Assembly: GCF_023534745.1 (NCBI RefSeq)
Contig: NZ_JAMHJQ010000004.1
Location: 186,001-250,000 of the forward strand
Direction: 5' to 3'
DNA length: 64,000 nucleotides
Origin: Streptomyces sp. 35G-GA-8
GTDB taxonomy: Bacteria; Actinomycetota; Actinomycetes; Streptomycetales; Streptomycetaceae
Shown here piece by piece: positions 25,601-34,295 of the stretch (position 1 is the first letter of the stretch; every line of letters starts with the position of its first letter). A model generated the notes under the pieces. It saw only the letters and a program-made list of their open reading frames with translations. It made no database searches and was not told the origin of the DNA. A program made the translations under genes and the position numbers.

Positions 25601-27508
25601 CTACAGGGCGGCGGCGCCGTCGTTGCGCAGGGACTGGCCGTACTGCTGAAGCACCCACAGTTCCTTCTGAACGGCGGCGTAATGGTCCGGATCGGACCGC
25701 GTGCCCAGCCGGGTGAGCGTGCCGGTCACCTCACCGACGCGGCGGTCGACGGCGCGCAGTCTGACCTGGACGAGCTGCTGGCCCGCGTAGACCTCGTCGA
25801 TCGTCTTGCCGTGGAAGACCTCGACCGCGAGTTCGGTGACCATGGCGCGCACCACGTCGTTCGGCGCGGCGTCACGGACCCTCGCCAGATACTCGGGGGC
25901 GGACTCCAGGCCCTGTTCGGCGCCGCCCGCGTCTTCTATGGCCCGGCGTACGGCGGCGTACGGCGGGGCCGTGAACTCGTCCTCGCCGTAGGCGTCGAAG
26001 GCCGGGGAGACCAGCTCGGGCCGCTGGAGGGCGAGCTTCAGCAGCTCGCGCTCGGTGCGGTGGGCGGGGCTGCGGAGGTTGAGCGCGGGGCCCGCGGGAC
26101 CCTGCGGAGCGCCGGCGTACGACTGCGAGTGCTGCGAGCGGCGCTCCGGGGCCGGCGCCGGTCCCCGGCCGCCGCGGTCGCGCGCCCAGCGTGCCATCTG
26201 TGCCACCCGCTTGACCACGAACTGGGTGTCGAGGATGCCGAGGATGCCGGCGAGCTGGACCGCGACCTCGTGCTGCGAGGAGCCGTTCTTGATCCGGGCG
26301 ACGATCGGGGCCGCCTCGTCGAGCGCCGCCGCCCGGCCCGCCGGGGTCTCCAGGTCGTACCGGCCGACGATCTGGCGGATCGCGAACTCGAAGAGCGGCG
26401 TACGCGGCTGAACCAGGTCCTGGACGGCGTCGTCGCCCTTGGCGAGCCGCAGCTCGCACGGGTCCATCCCGTCGGGAGCGATGGCGATATAGGTCTCGGC
26501 GGCGAACTTCTGGTCGTCCTCGAAGGCGCGCAGCGCGGCCTTCTGGCCCGCCGCGTCCCCGTCGAAGGTGAAGATCACCCGGGCGCTGCCGTTGTCCATC
26601 AGCAGCCGTCGGAGGATCTTGATGTGGTCGCCGCCGAAGGCCGTGCCGCAGGTGGCGATGGCGGTCGTGACCCCGGCCAGATGACAGGCCATCACATCGG
26701 TGTAGCCCTCGACGACCACGGCGCGGCTGGCCTTGGCGATGTCCTTCTTCGCCAGGTCGACGCCGTACAGCACCTGGGACTTCTTGTAGATCGACGTCTC
26801 GGGGGTGTTGAGGTACTTCGGGCCGTTGTCGTCCTCGCGCAGCTTGCGCGCGCCGAAGCCGACCACCTCGCCGGAGATGTCGCGGATGGGCCACATCAGC
26901 CGGCCGCGGAAGCGGTCGATGGGACCGCGGCGGCCGTCCTGGGAGAGGCCGGAGAGCAGCAGTTCCTTGTCGGTGAAGCCCTTGCCGCGCAGAAAGCGGG
27001 TGAGATGGTCCCAGCCGACGGGGCTGTAACCGACGCCGAAATGCTCGGCGGCGGCCTGGTCGAAACCCCGCTCGGCGAGAAACCTCCGGCCGGTCTCGGC
27101 CTCGGGTCCCGAGAGCTGCTCGACATAGAACTCGGCGGCGATCTTGTGCGCCTCGACCAGGCGGGTGCGCTCGCCGCGCTGGCTCGCCGGGTTGTAGCCG
27201 CCCTCTTCGTACCGGAGGGTGATGCCCCCCTTGGCGGCGAGCCGCTCGACCGTCTCGGAGAAGGAGAGATGGTCGATCTTCATCACGAAGGCGATGGTGT
27301 CCCCGCCCTCCTGGCAGCCGAAGCAGTGGAAGAGACCCTTGCTCGGACTGACCTGGAAGGAGGGGGACTTCTCGTCGTGGAACGGGCAGAGACCCTTGAG
27401 GTTGCCACCGCCCGCGCTGCGCAGCTGGAGGTAGTCGGACACGACGGCGTCGATCGGGACCGCGTCCCGAACCGCCTTCACGTCGTCATCGTTGATCCTG
27501 CCGGCCAC
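25601..27508 (-). CDS. dnaG: DNA primase
   Basis: 635 residues; makes RNA primers for lagging-strand synthesis with DnaB. The N-terminal zinc ribbon has C41-P-F-H44 and C62-F-G-C65. The central TOPRIM domain has VVEGYTDVMA and the metal-binding DGDAAG. The C-terminal third binds the helicase and is variable. The start is GTG 27508 (AGRINDDDV), the family's usual N-terminus, although the RBS is weak. It lies upstream of hrdA on the same strand with a gap of about 270 bases. Length matches other actinomycete primases. Confidence 0.97.
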   Translation of the reverse strand: MAGRINDDDVKAVRDAVPIDAVVSDYLQLRSAGGGNLKGLCPFHDEKSPSFQVSPSKGLFHCFGCQEGGDTIAFVMKIDHLSFSETVERLAAKGGITLRYEEGGYNPASQRGERTRLVEAHKIAAEFYVEQLSGPEAETGRRFLAERGFDQAAAEHFGVGYSPVGWDHLTRFLRGKGFTDKELLLSGLSQDGRRGPIDRFRGRLMWPIRDISGEVVGFGARKLREDDNGPKYLNTPETSIYKKSQVLYGVDLAKKDIAKASRAVVVEGYTDVMACHLAGVTTAIATCGTAFGGDHIKILRRLLMDNGSARVIFTFDGDAAGQKAALRAFEDDQKFAAETYIAIAPDGMDPCELRLAKGDDAVQDLVQPRTPLFEFAIRQIVGRYDLETPAGRAAALDEAAPIVARIKNGSSQHEVAVQLAGILGILDTQFVVKRVAQMARWARDRGGRGPAPAPERRSQHSQSYAGAPQGPAGPALNLRSPAHRTERELLKLALQRPELVSPAFDAYGEDEFTAPPYAAVRRAIEDAGGAEQGLESAPEYLARVRDAAPNDVVRAMVTELAVEVFHGKTIDEVYAGQQLVQVRLRAVDRRVGEVTGTLTRLGTRSDPDHYAAVQKELWVLQQYGQSLRNDGAAAL

Positions 27509-27588
27509 GCGTGAATTCTACGGGGACGTACCGACATCCCTGGACCGTCCGATACGCGGCCGGGGCCGCCGGAGCCGTCCGTCCCAGG

Positions 27589-28866
27589 TCAGGCGGGCAG
27601 CGAGCCGAGCGGGACAGCCGGGTCGGCGAGGGCGTCCGGATCCAGCCGGGCACCGGAACGGATGAGGCGCTGGATGTCCTCGGTGACGTCCCACACGTTG
27701 ACGTTCATCCCGGCGAGCACCCTGCGGTCCTTCAGCCAGAACGCGCAGAACTCCCTCTTTCCGGCGTCGCCGCGCACGACCACCTGGTCGTACGAGCCGG
27801 GTGGGGCCCAGCCGGAGTACTCCAGGCCGAGGTCGTACTGATCGGAGAAGAAGTAGGGGATCCGGTCGTAGACGACGTCCTTGCCGAGCATGGCGCGGGC
27901 GGCGGCCGGGCCGCCGTTGAGGGCGTTGGCCCAGTGCTCGACACGTACCCGGTCGGCGTAGGGAGGGGCGCCCCACCCCGGCAGGGGTACGGAGGCCACG
28001 TCACCCGCCGCGTAGATATCGGGGTCGGAGGTGCGCAGCGCCGCGTCCACGACGATCCCGCCGCCCTGCGCGCGGTCGGCGAGCGCGAGACCGGCGGCCT
28101 CGGCGAGGGCGGTGCGCGGGGCGGCGCCGATCGCGGCGAGCACATCGTGGGCGGGGTAGTCCTCGCCGTCGTCCGTACGGGCCGAGAGGACCATGCCGTC
28201 CTGTCCGGTGATCTCCGTGAGCCGGACCCCGAAGTGGAACCGCACGCCGTGCTCACGGTGCAGATCGGTGAAGAGCTGGCCCAGCTCCGGGCCGATGACC
28301 CGCAGGAGCGGGGTCTCCTCGGTCTCGATGACGGTGACCTCGGCGCCGTAGCCGCGGGCCGCCGCCGCTACCTCCAGGCCGATCCAGCCCGCGCCCGCGA
28401 TCACCAGATGGCCGTTGTCGCGGCCGAGGGAGGTGAGCACCTGGCGCAGCCGGTCGGCGTGCGCGAGACGGCGGAGATGGTGGACACCGGCCAGGTCCGT
28501 GCCGGGGATGTCGAGGCGGCGCGGTTCCGCGCCGGTGGCCAGCAGCAGCTTGTCGTACCGTACGGAGGCGCCGTCGCCGAGATGTACGCACCGGGTGTCC
28601 CGGTCGATGGAGGTGACGGTCTGGCCGAGATGCAGCTCCACCTGGGCCTGGGCGTACCAGGCGGGCTCGTGCACGAAGACGCTGTCCCGCTCCTCGGAAC
28701 CGGTCAGATATCCCTTCGACAGCGGCGGGCGTTCATAGGGATGGTCGCGCTCGTCACCGATGAGGATCACCCGGCCGGTGAACCCTTCCGCACGCAGGGT
28801 TTCCGCCGCCTTGGCCCCGGCGAGTCCACCGCCGACGATGACAAATGTCCGATGTGCGTCGACCAC
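27589..28866 (-). CDS. FAD-dependent ferredoxin/rubredoxin-reductase-like oxidoreductase
   Basis: 425 residues with two Rossmann folds: FAD site FVIVGGGLAGAKAAE at the N-terminus, NAD(P)H site VIAGAGWIGLEVAAA near 150, and the second FAD motif IYAAGDVASVP near 285. The C-terminal domain (DRIPYFFSDQYDLGLEYSGW) is that of BphA4/ferredoxin reductases that pass electrons to ferredoxins for P450s or dioxygenases. GTG 28866 is chosen because AGAGGAGG lies 6-7 bases upstream. No ferredoxin or oxygenase gene is adjacent, so its partner is unknown. Confidence 0.85.
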   Translation of the reverse strand: MVDAHRTFVIVGGGLAGAKAAETLRAEGFTGRVILIGDERDHPYERPPLSKGYLTGSEERDSVFVHEPAWYAQAQVELHLGQTVTSIDRDTRCVHLGDGASVRYDKLLLATGAEPRRLDIPGTDLAGVHHLRRLAHADRLRQVLTSLGRDNGHLVIAGAGWIGLEVAAAARGYGAEVTVIETEETPLLRVIGPELGQLFTDLHREHGVRFHFGVRLTEITGQDGMVLSARTDDGEDYPAHDVLAAIGAAPRTALAEAAGLALADRAQGGGIVVDAALRTSDPDIYAAGDVASVPLPGWGAPPYADRVRVEHWANALNGGPAAARAMLGKDVVYDRIPYFFSDQYDLGLEYSGWAPPGSYDQVVVRGDAGKREFCAFWLKDRRVLAGMNVNVWDVTEDIQRLIRSGARLDPDALADPAVPLGSLPA

Positions 28867-29028
28867 TTGATGCCTCCTCTTCGCGCTGCCGCCATCTGTG
28901 AGCGTCCCGCACGGAGCGTGATGGCGAAAGAGGGAGCGCTCCACGGGCATGTCTCACTGCTGTGATCCGGCTACTCTCCTGCAACCGGTGATCCGGAGCC
29001 GTGAGGCATGAGGGGCGCATGTCACTCC

Positions 29029-29084
29029 TTCATCGCACCACGTTCATCGCACCACCTTCATCGGAGCAGCGCTCATTGGACCAT
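29029..29084. repeat. 14-bp tandem repeat, about four copies
   Basis: Two near-identical copies of TTCATCGCACCAC(G/C) at 29029-29042 and 29043-29056 are followed by two decayed copies (29057-29070, 29071-29084). They lie in the non-coding gap between the dgt stop and the flavoprotein promoter region. Confidence 0.6.
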
Positions 29085-29105
29085 TGGACGCGCTGACGAG
29101 CGGGG

Positions 29106-30482
29106 TCAGAGCGGTGATGAGCGGCGGCCGGTGAGCTCCGCGTGGAGGGAGCGGGCCGCCGCGTCGGTGAGCGACGCGATCTGGTCGACGATCACGCGTT
29201 TGCGCGCCCGGTCGTCCCGGGCGGTGTCGAACAGCGCGCGGAACTGCGGATCGAGCCCCTCGGGGGCGCGGGCCGTGAGCGCGTCCGCCAGCTCGGCCAG
29301 GACGATCCGCTGGTCGGCGCGGAGGACCTCCTGTTCGGCTCGCTGCATGACATAGCGGTCGGCGACGGCCTTGAGGACCGCGCACTCGTACCGGGCCTCG
29401 CGCGGGACGACCAGTTCGGCGGCGTACCGGGTGAGCGGGCCCGTACCGTACGCCCGGCGGGTGGCGCCCTCGGCGGCTTCGCAGAAGCGGCCGATGAGCT
29501 GGCTGGTCGCGTCCTTCAGCCGGGACTGCGCGACGGCGGATCCGTCGTACGAATGCGGCCACCACTCCTGCGCCATCAGCCGGTCGAGCGCCGCGGCCAG
29601 TTCCCGCGGGTCCGTGCCGGCGGGTACGTAACGGCCGATGGCCACCGCCCAGATCGTGCTCCGCTCGGACGCGGAGGTGAGCGCGGCGGGGTCGACATGG
29701 CCCGCGTGCAGCCCGTCCTCGAAGTCATGGACGCAGTAGGCCACATCGTCGGACCAGTCCATGACCTGCGCCTCGAAGCAGGTACGGCCCGCCGGCGCGC
29801 CCTTGCGCACCCAGGTGAAGACCGGCAGATCGTCCTCGTAGACACCGAATTTCGCCGAGCCAGGCTCGGTGGGATGCGCGCCGCGCGGCCAGGGGTATTT
29901 GGTGGCGGCGTCCAGTGCGGCCCGGGTGAGGTTGAGGCCGACGCTGACCAGGCCGGCGTTCTCGGCGTCGTCGGCCGCGGAGGCGTCGTCGGCTGCCGAG
30001 GCCACCGCCTCGGCGCGGACGAAACGTTTCGGCTCGATACGGGTGAGCAGCCTCAGCGACTGGGCGTTGCCCTCGAAGCCGCCGCAGTCGGCGGCGAAGT
30101 CGTTGAGCGCCTGCTCACCGTTGTGGCCGAAGGGCGGGTGGCCCATGTCGTGGGAGAGACACGCGGCCTCGACGAGATCCGGGTCACAGCCGAGCGCCGC
30201 GCCGAGCTCGCGGCCGACCTGGGCGCACTCCAGGGAGTGGGTCAGCCGGGTACGGGGGCTGGCGTCCCACTCCTGGCTGCGCGATCCGGGCGTCACCACC
30301 TGGGTCTTGCCCGCGAGCCTGCGCAGCGCGGAGGAGTGCAGAACGCGCGCGCGGTCGCGCTGGAACGCGGTGCGGCCAGGACGTTTGTCGGGCTCGGGTG
30401 CCCAGCGTTCGGTGGCCGCGTCGTCGTACCGGCGCGCCGGTTCCGGAGAGTGCGGTGTGGTGGTATCGGTGGTGCCTGCCAT
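29106..30482 (-). CDS. dgt: Deoxyguanosinetriphosphate triphosphohydrolase-like HD protein
   Basis: 458 residues of the dGTPase/HD superfamily, which splits dNTPs into nucleoside and triphosphate. Metal-binding motif parts are [10 protein letters not shown], the HD pair in [15 protein letters not shown], and [19 protein letters not shown] 30482 ([12 protein letters not shown]) begins the conserved start of the actinomycete proteins; the open frame to 30677 crosses the divergent gene. A small acidic insert with an internal duplication ([13 protein letters not shown], about residue 165) looks lineage specific. It is divergent from the penicillin-binding protein gene. Confidence 0.9.
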   Translation of the reverse strand: MAGTTDTTTPHSPEPARRYDDAATERWAPEPDKRPGRTAFQRDRARVLHSSALRRLAGKTQVVTPGSRSQEWDASPRTRLTHSLECAQVGRELGAALGCDPDLVEAACLSHDMGHPPFGHNGEQALNDFAADCGGFEGNAQSLRLLTRIEPKRFVRAEAVASAADDASAADDAENAGLVSVGLNLTRAALDAATKYPWPRGAHPTEPGSAKFGVYEDDLPVFTWVRKGAPAGRTCFEAQVMDWSDDVAYCVHDFEDGLHAGHVDPAALTSASERSTIWAVAIGRYVPAGTDPRELAAALDRLMAQEWWPHSYDGSAVAQSRLKDATSQLIGRFCEAAEGATRRAYGTGPLTRYAAELVVPREARYECAVLKAVADRYVMQRAEQEVLRADQRIVLAELADALTARAPEGLDPQFRALFDTARDDRARKRVIVDQIASLTDAAARSLHAELTGRRSSPL

Positions 30483-30664
30483 GCCCCGAAGGTAACCGGC
30501 GCGAGTGACCCGCGCGGGCTCCGGGCGCGGGCTCCGGGCGCGGGTCGTACCGGCTCGCCGGAACCGCAGGCCGTTGGGTCGCATCTTTATCAGGAAGATC
30601 GAATGTGTGACCACGTACGAGTGCGTGGAGGTGACCGCGCGGGTGCGTGGGAGAGGAGAGCTCG

Positions 30665-32146
30665 ATGAACAAGCCACTGAGGCGTATCGCCATCTTCTGC
30701 GGGGTGCTCGTACTCGGCCTGCTGCTGCGGGCCAACTGGCTTCAGTTCGTCCAGAGCGACAGCCTCGCCAACCACGAGAACAACCGCCGGGTGAAGATCG
30801 CCCAGTTCTCGCAGCCGCGCGGGGACATCATCGTGGGAGGCCGGCCGGTCACCGGCTCGAAGGAGGTCACGGACGCGGAGTTCGCCTACCGGCGTACCTT
30901 CTCCGAGGGCCCGATGTACGCCCCGGTCACCGGCTATGCCTCGCAGGCCCAGGGCATGTCCCTGCTGGAGAAGACGTACGACAAGGTGCTGAGCGGACAG
31001 GACGACCGGTTCGCCTTCGGGCGCGCCCTGGATGTCCTCACCGGCGAGAAGCCACGCGGCGGTGATGTGATCACCACCATCGACCCGAAGGCGCAGAAGG
31101 CCGCCTACAAGGGGCTGACCGATCTGGACGCCCGGGGCGCGGTCGTCGCCCTCGATCCACGGACCGGCAAGGTGCTCTCGCTCGTCTCCACGCCCTCCTA
31201 CGATCCTTCCGTCTTCGCGGGGCTGTCCTTCAAGGAGGGCGACAAATTCAAGGCGCTCGACGCCGACAAGGGCAAGCCGCTGGCCAACCGGGCGCTGCGG
31301 GAGACCTATCCGCCCGGCTCCACGTTCAAGATCCTCACGGCCGCCGCGGCCCTGGAGCACGGAGTGGTCACGGACATCGACGCCCCTTCCGACGCCGTCT
31401 CCCCCTATCCCCTGCCGCTCTCCAGCAACAAGATCGGCAGTGAGGCGGGCGACGAGGTGTGCGACCGGGCCTCGCTGAAGACCGCCATGCAGTACTCCTG
31501 CAACAACGTCTTCCTCGACGCGGCGTCCAAGGTCGGCGCGGAGAAGATGCGCGAGACGGCGGAGAAATTCGGGTTCAACGCCGATGTCTACTCCGACGAC
31601 TTCGGGGACATGCTGGCCACCAAGAGCCTCTACCCCGAGAAGCTGGACAAGCCGGGGACCGCGCTGACGGGCATGGGTCAGGGCAGTCTCACCAGCACCC
31701 CGATGCAGATGGCCATGGTGACCGCCGCCCTTGCCAACGGCGGGAAGCTGATGCAGCCCTACATCGTCGAGGAGCTGCGCGGTCCCGATCTCTCCAGCCT
31801 GGACAAGCGCGAACCCGCGATCAAGAGCCAGGCCGTCTCCGCGGAGACCGCGGCACAGGTGCGGGAGATGATGGAGTTCACCGCCGCGGAGGGCAGCGCG
31901 AAGAGGGCGCTGATCGACGGCGTCACGGTCGGCGGGAAGACCGGCACCGCGCAGCGCGGGATCGATGTCAGCCAGGAGGTGCCGTACGGCTGGTTCGTCT
32001 CCTACGGCCAGAAGGGCGACGCCTCCGTCGCCGTCGCTGTCTTCATCGACCCCACGGACATGGACATCTCCCGTGCGGATATCTCCGGAGGCAAGCTCGG
32101 CGCTCCGATCGCGAAGAGCGTCATGAAGGCCGTGCTCGACAGCTGA
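30665..32146 (+). CDS. Class B penicillin-binding protein (PbpA/FtsI-like transpeptidase)
   Basis: 493 residues: one membrane anchor ([15 protein letters not shown]), a dimerisation domain and a DD-transpeptidase domain with all three motifs, S219-T-F-K222, S278-C-N280 and K425-T-G. It cross-links peptidoglycan outside the membrane and lacks a glycosyltransferase domain. GGAGAG 6 bases upstream fixes ATG 30665. Length matches the short PbpA type rather than FtsI. No rodA/ftsW partner is adjacent. Its 3' end overlaps the convergent CbiX-like gene by 26 bases. Confidence 0.9.
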   Translation: MNKPLRRIAIFCGVLVLGLLLRANWLQFVQSDSLANHENNRRVKIAQFSQPRGDIIVGGRPVTGSKEVTDAEFAYRRTFSEGPMYAPVTGYASQAQGMSLLEKTYDKVLSGQDDRFAFGRALDVLTGEKPRGGDVITTIDPKAQKAAYKGLTDLDARGAVVALDPRTGKVLSLVSTPSYDPSVFAGLSFKEGDKFKALDADKGKPLANRALRETYPPGSTFKILTAAAALEHGVVTDIDAPSDAVSPYPLPLSSNKIGSEAGDEVCDRASLKTAMQYSCNNVFLDAASKVGAEKMRETAEKFGFNADVYSDDFGDMLATKSLYPEKLDKPGTALTGMGQGSLTSTPMQMAMVTAALANGGKLMQPYIVEELRGPDLSSLDKREPAIKSQAVSAETAAQVREMMEFTAAEGSAKRALIDGVTVGGKTGTAQRGIDVSQEVPYGWFVSYGQKGDASVAVAVFIDPTDMDISRADISGGKLGAPIAKSVMKAVLDS

Positions 32147-33227
32147 ACACTGCCCTCAGGGCTGATGTCAGAGGTGCCGCGAGGGCCGCGTCATAGCGGT
32201 GGAGCAGCAGCCGGGCCATCGCGGGGTGCGCGCCGAGCGGGGCGGTGACGAGCCGGGGCGCGGTGACGAGCCCGGATCCGGCGGCGGCGCTGCGGGTGGC
32301 GAAGTATCCGGGTGCGGTGAAGTACGAAGCGATCGCGGTGCGGTGGCGGCCCCGGGCGGCGAGGGCGCGCAGGGCCTCGGGGACGGTGGGTGAGGCGGCG
32401 GAGGCGTAGGCGGGGACGACCGGTACGCCGCCGAGACGCTCGCTGAGCATCAGGGCCGTACGGCGGGTGTCCGCCGCCGACTCGGGGTCCCGCGATCCGG
32501 CGGCGGCCAGGACGATCGCGGCGTCGTGCCCGGTCGGGTCGGTGCCCAGGTCCCGGTCCGTACGGTTTCCGTGACGCGTACGCTCCGTCGGGTTCGTCGG
32601 GCTCATGGGCCAGCCGGCCTCGACGAGACGGGCGTACAGCGCCTCGACCAGCAGCGGATGCGGCCCGAGCGGGGCGGCGATCCGGGTGCGCAGGCGGGGC
32701 GCGACGGCGGCGGCGAACGCGGGCAGGTCGCGCTTGATGTGCACACCACGGCTCAGAAGAAGGGGTACGAGGACGGCCCGGCCGGCGCCGAGGGCGGCGA
32801 GGGTGTCGGGCAGCCGCGGTTCGTTGAGCTCGATGTGGCCGAGCCGTACGTCGAGACCGGGGCGCAGTTCGCGGACCCGGTCGAGCAACGCGGTGATGGT
32901 GCGCAGGGCGCGCGGATCGCGGCTGCCGTGGGCGACGACGAGGAGGGTCGGTGCCGGGCAGGGGGAGGCAGGGGTGTCGCCGCTCGTGTTTCTCACGGTT
33001 CCGTTCCGTGTGACGTGGCTGAGCTGGTGACCGAGCCGCTCGGTGATCCGGGCGAAGAGCTGCCCCGCCGTGTCGAAGGGGAACGGCTCCTCGTCCCGTG
33101 GCTCCCATGGCTCCTGTGACTCCTGTGACCCCCGCGGCTCCCGTGACTCCCATGGCTCCCGCGGCTCCCGCGGCTCCCGTGCGGCGGGGTGTGGGGGTGA
33201 CATGCGGTGGTGTGCCGACTCCGTCAT
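32121..33227 (-). CDS. CbiX/SirB-like sirohydrochlorin chelatase family protein with Pro-Glu-Arg repeat N-terminus
   Basis: 368 residues with two CbiX-like halves: TLLVVAHGSRDPRAL and IELNEPRLPDTLA, VLVPLLLSRGVHIKRDLP in the first, AAIVLAAAGSRDPESA and APLGAHPAM in the second. The His of VAHGSR is the metal-handling residue; the second half has Ala in place of it. Such enzymes insert Fe or Co into sirohydrochlorin, the precursor of the siroheme needed by nirB (20 kb away). Residues about 16-45 are a tripeptide repeat (REP/WEP/SQE) encoded by a 9-bp minisatellite. The exact start is uncertain, since the RBS is weak. Confidence 0.75.
   Translation of the reverse strand: MTESAHHRMSPPHPAAREPREPREPWESREPRGSQESQEPWEPRDEEPFPFDTAGQLFARITERLGHQLSHVTRNGTVRNTSGDTPASPCPAPTLLVVAHGSRDPRALRTITALLDRVRELRPGLDVRLGHIELNEPRLPDTLAALGAGRAVLVPLLLSRGVHIKRDLPAFAAAVAPRLRTRIAAPLGPHPLLVEALYARLVEAGWPMSPTNPTERTRHGNRTDRDLGTDPTGHDAAIVLAAAGSRDPESAADTRRTALMLSERLGGVPVVPAYASAASPTVPEALRALAARGRHRTAIASYFTAPGYFATRSAAAGSGLVTAPRLVTAPLGAHPAMARLLLHRYDAALAAPLTSALRAVFSCRARPS
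33100..33180. repeat. 9-bp minisatellite, nine units, inside the CbiX-like gene
   Basis: Nine consecutive 9-base units of the form GGCTCCCRY (33100-33180) encode the Arg-Glu-Pro tripeptide array on the minus strand. The unit length keeps the frame, so copy number could change without breaking the gene. Confidence 0.8.
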
Positions 33228-33377
33228 GAACCGATCGTGGCGGGTCCGGATTGCCGGGCGGTTGCGCGCTGGTGACGGTGGTTTTCCACCGCCTCACCAA
33301 CGGCGCGGGGGCGTTGTCAGACCCCTCACTTAGTGTGATGGCAGTTCGGAACCAGAAGGTCGGGGAGGGGTCCTGCC

Positions 33378-34295
33378 ATGGGCTGGATCGAGACAACGGG
33401 CGGGTATGCCATCGCGCTTGACGGCACGCGCGTGGTGTGCCGGAACGCCGCGGGGCGGGCGCTGAAGCAGGTGCCGCCGAAGCTCAAGGACGACGCGGAG
33501 GTCGTGCGGCTGCGGCAGCTGGCGGAGTGGCTGGAGCGGCACGAGCGGGAGTGCCGGGAGCAGGTGGACACCTGGCTGGTGCGTTCGCTGCCGGTGCCGG
33601 TGGCTCTGCTGGCGCGGGTGTGGCCGGACGAGGCCTGGCAGTCGGCGCTGCGCGATCTCGTGGTGGCCCCGGTGGCGGCGGACGGCTCTGCGGAGACGGA
33701 GCGTGCCGGTTTTCTGCGGAACGCCGATCCGGCGCGGGGGCTGGGGATCGTCGATCTGGACGGGGATTCGGTGTGGCTGGACGCCGCCGAGGTGGAGACG
33801 GTGCTGATTCCGCATCCGGTGCTGCTCGAAGAGCTGGCGGATCTGCGGGAGTTCGCGGCCGAGCTGGGGGTCGAGCAGGGCGCGGAGCAGCTGTTCCGTG
33901 AGGTGTGGCGACGGCCGGAGGGTGCCGGGGACATCACCGGGGGTGCCTCCGGGGGCGGTGGTACGGCGCAGGACTGGCGGGCGTACGCCGACGGGAAGTT
34001 CGCGCAGCTGCGGCACGCCACGGCCCGCGCGGTCTCGCTCGGCTACCGGGTGCGTGGCGGCCAGGCGGTATGCCCGCTGGTGGAGAACGGCCGGCAGCTG
34101 GAGGCGGCGTACTGGCTGGGGGACGACTACCCCGAGTCGGAGACGCTGACCGGCTCGCTGGAGTGGCGTGACAAGGCGGGGCGGCGGCTGCCGCTCACCG
34201 AAGTGGGGCCGGTCGCCTGGTCGGAGGGCGAGCGGATGGCCGCGCTGGTGTACGCGGGCCGTGTGGTCGAGAGCGACGAGGAGAAGGCGCTGTGA
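33378..34295 (+). CDS. DUF4132-domain protein, first gene of five-gene AAA/VWA system
   Basis: 305 residues. The first half has the DUF4132 (MolR/YehI-type) pattern: GYAIALDGTRVVCRNAAG, then LRQLAEWLERHERECREQV, a Trp-rich WPDEAWQSAL, FLRNADPARGLGIVDLDG and VLIPHPVLL. No signal peptide or membrane segment is seen, so it is cytoplasmic. RBS GGGGAGGGG lies before ATG 33378. Its end overlaps the next start by four bases (GTGA). Function is unknown; context ties it to the MoxR ATPase and VWA protein downstream. It is the likely promoter-proximal gene of the operon. Confidence 0.75.
   Translation: MGWIETTGGYAIALDGTRVVCRNAAGRALKQVPPKLKDDAEVVRLRQLAEWLERHERECREQVDTWLVRSLPVPVALLARVWPDEAWQSALRDLVVAPVAADGSAETERAGFLRNADPARGLGIVDLDGDSVWLDAAEVETVLIPHPVLLEELADLREFAAELGVEQGAEQLFREVWRRPEGAGDITGGASGGGGTAQDWRAYADGKFAQLRHATARAVSLGYRVRGGQAVCPLVENGRQLEAAYWLGDDYPESETLTGSLEWRDKAGRRLPLTEVGPVAWSEGERMAALVYAGRVVESDEEKAL

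Noticed and set aside
33100-33180. 9-bp repeats as a CRISPR or recombination site
   Set aside because: Units are contiguous without spacers and lie in a coding frame, so it is a coding minisatellite.
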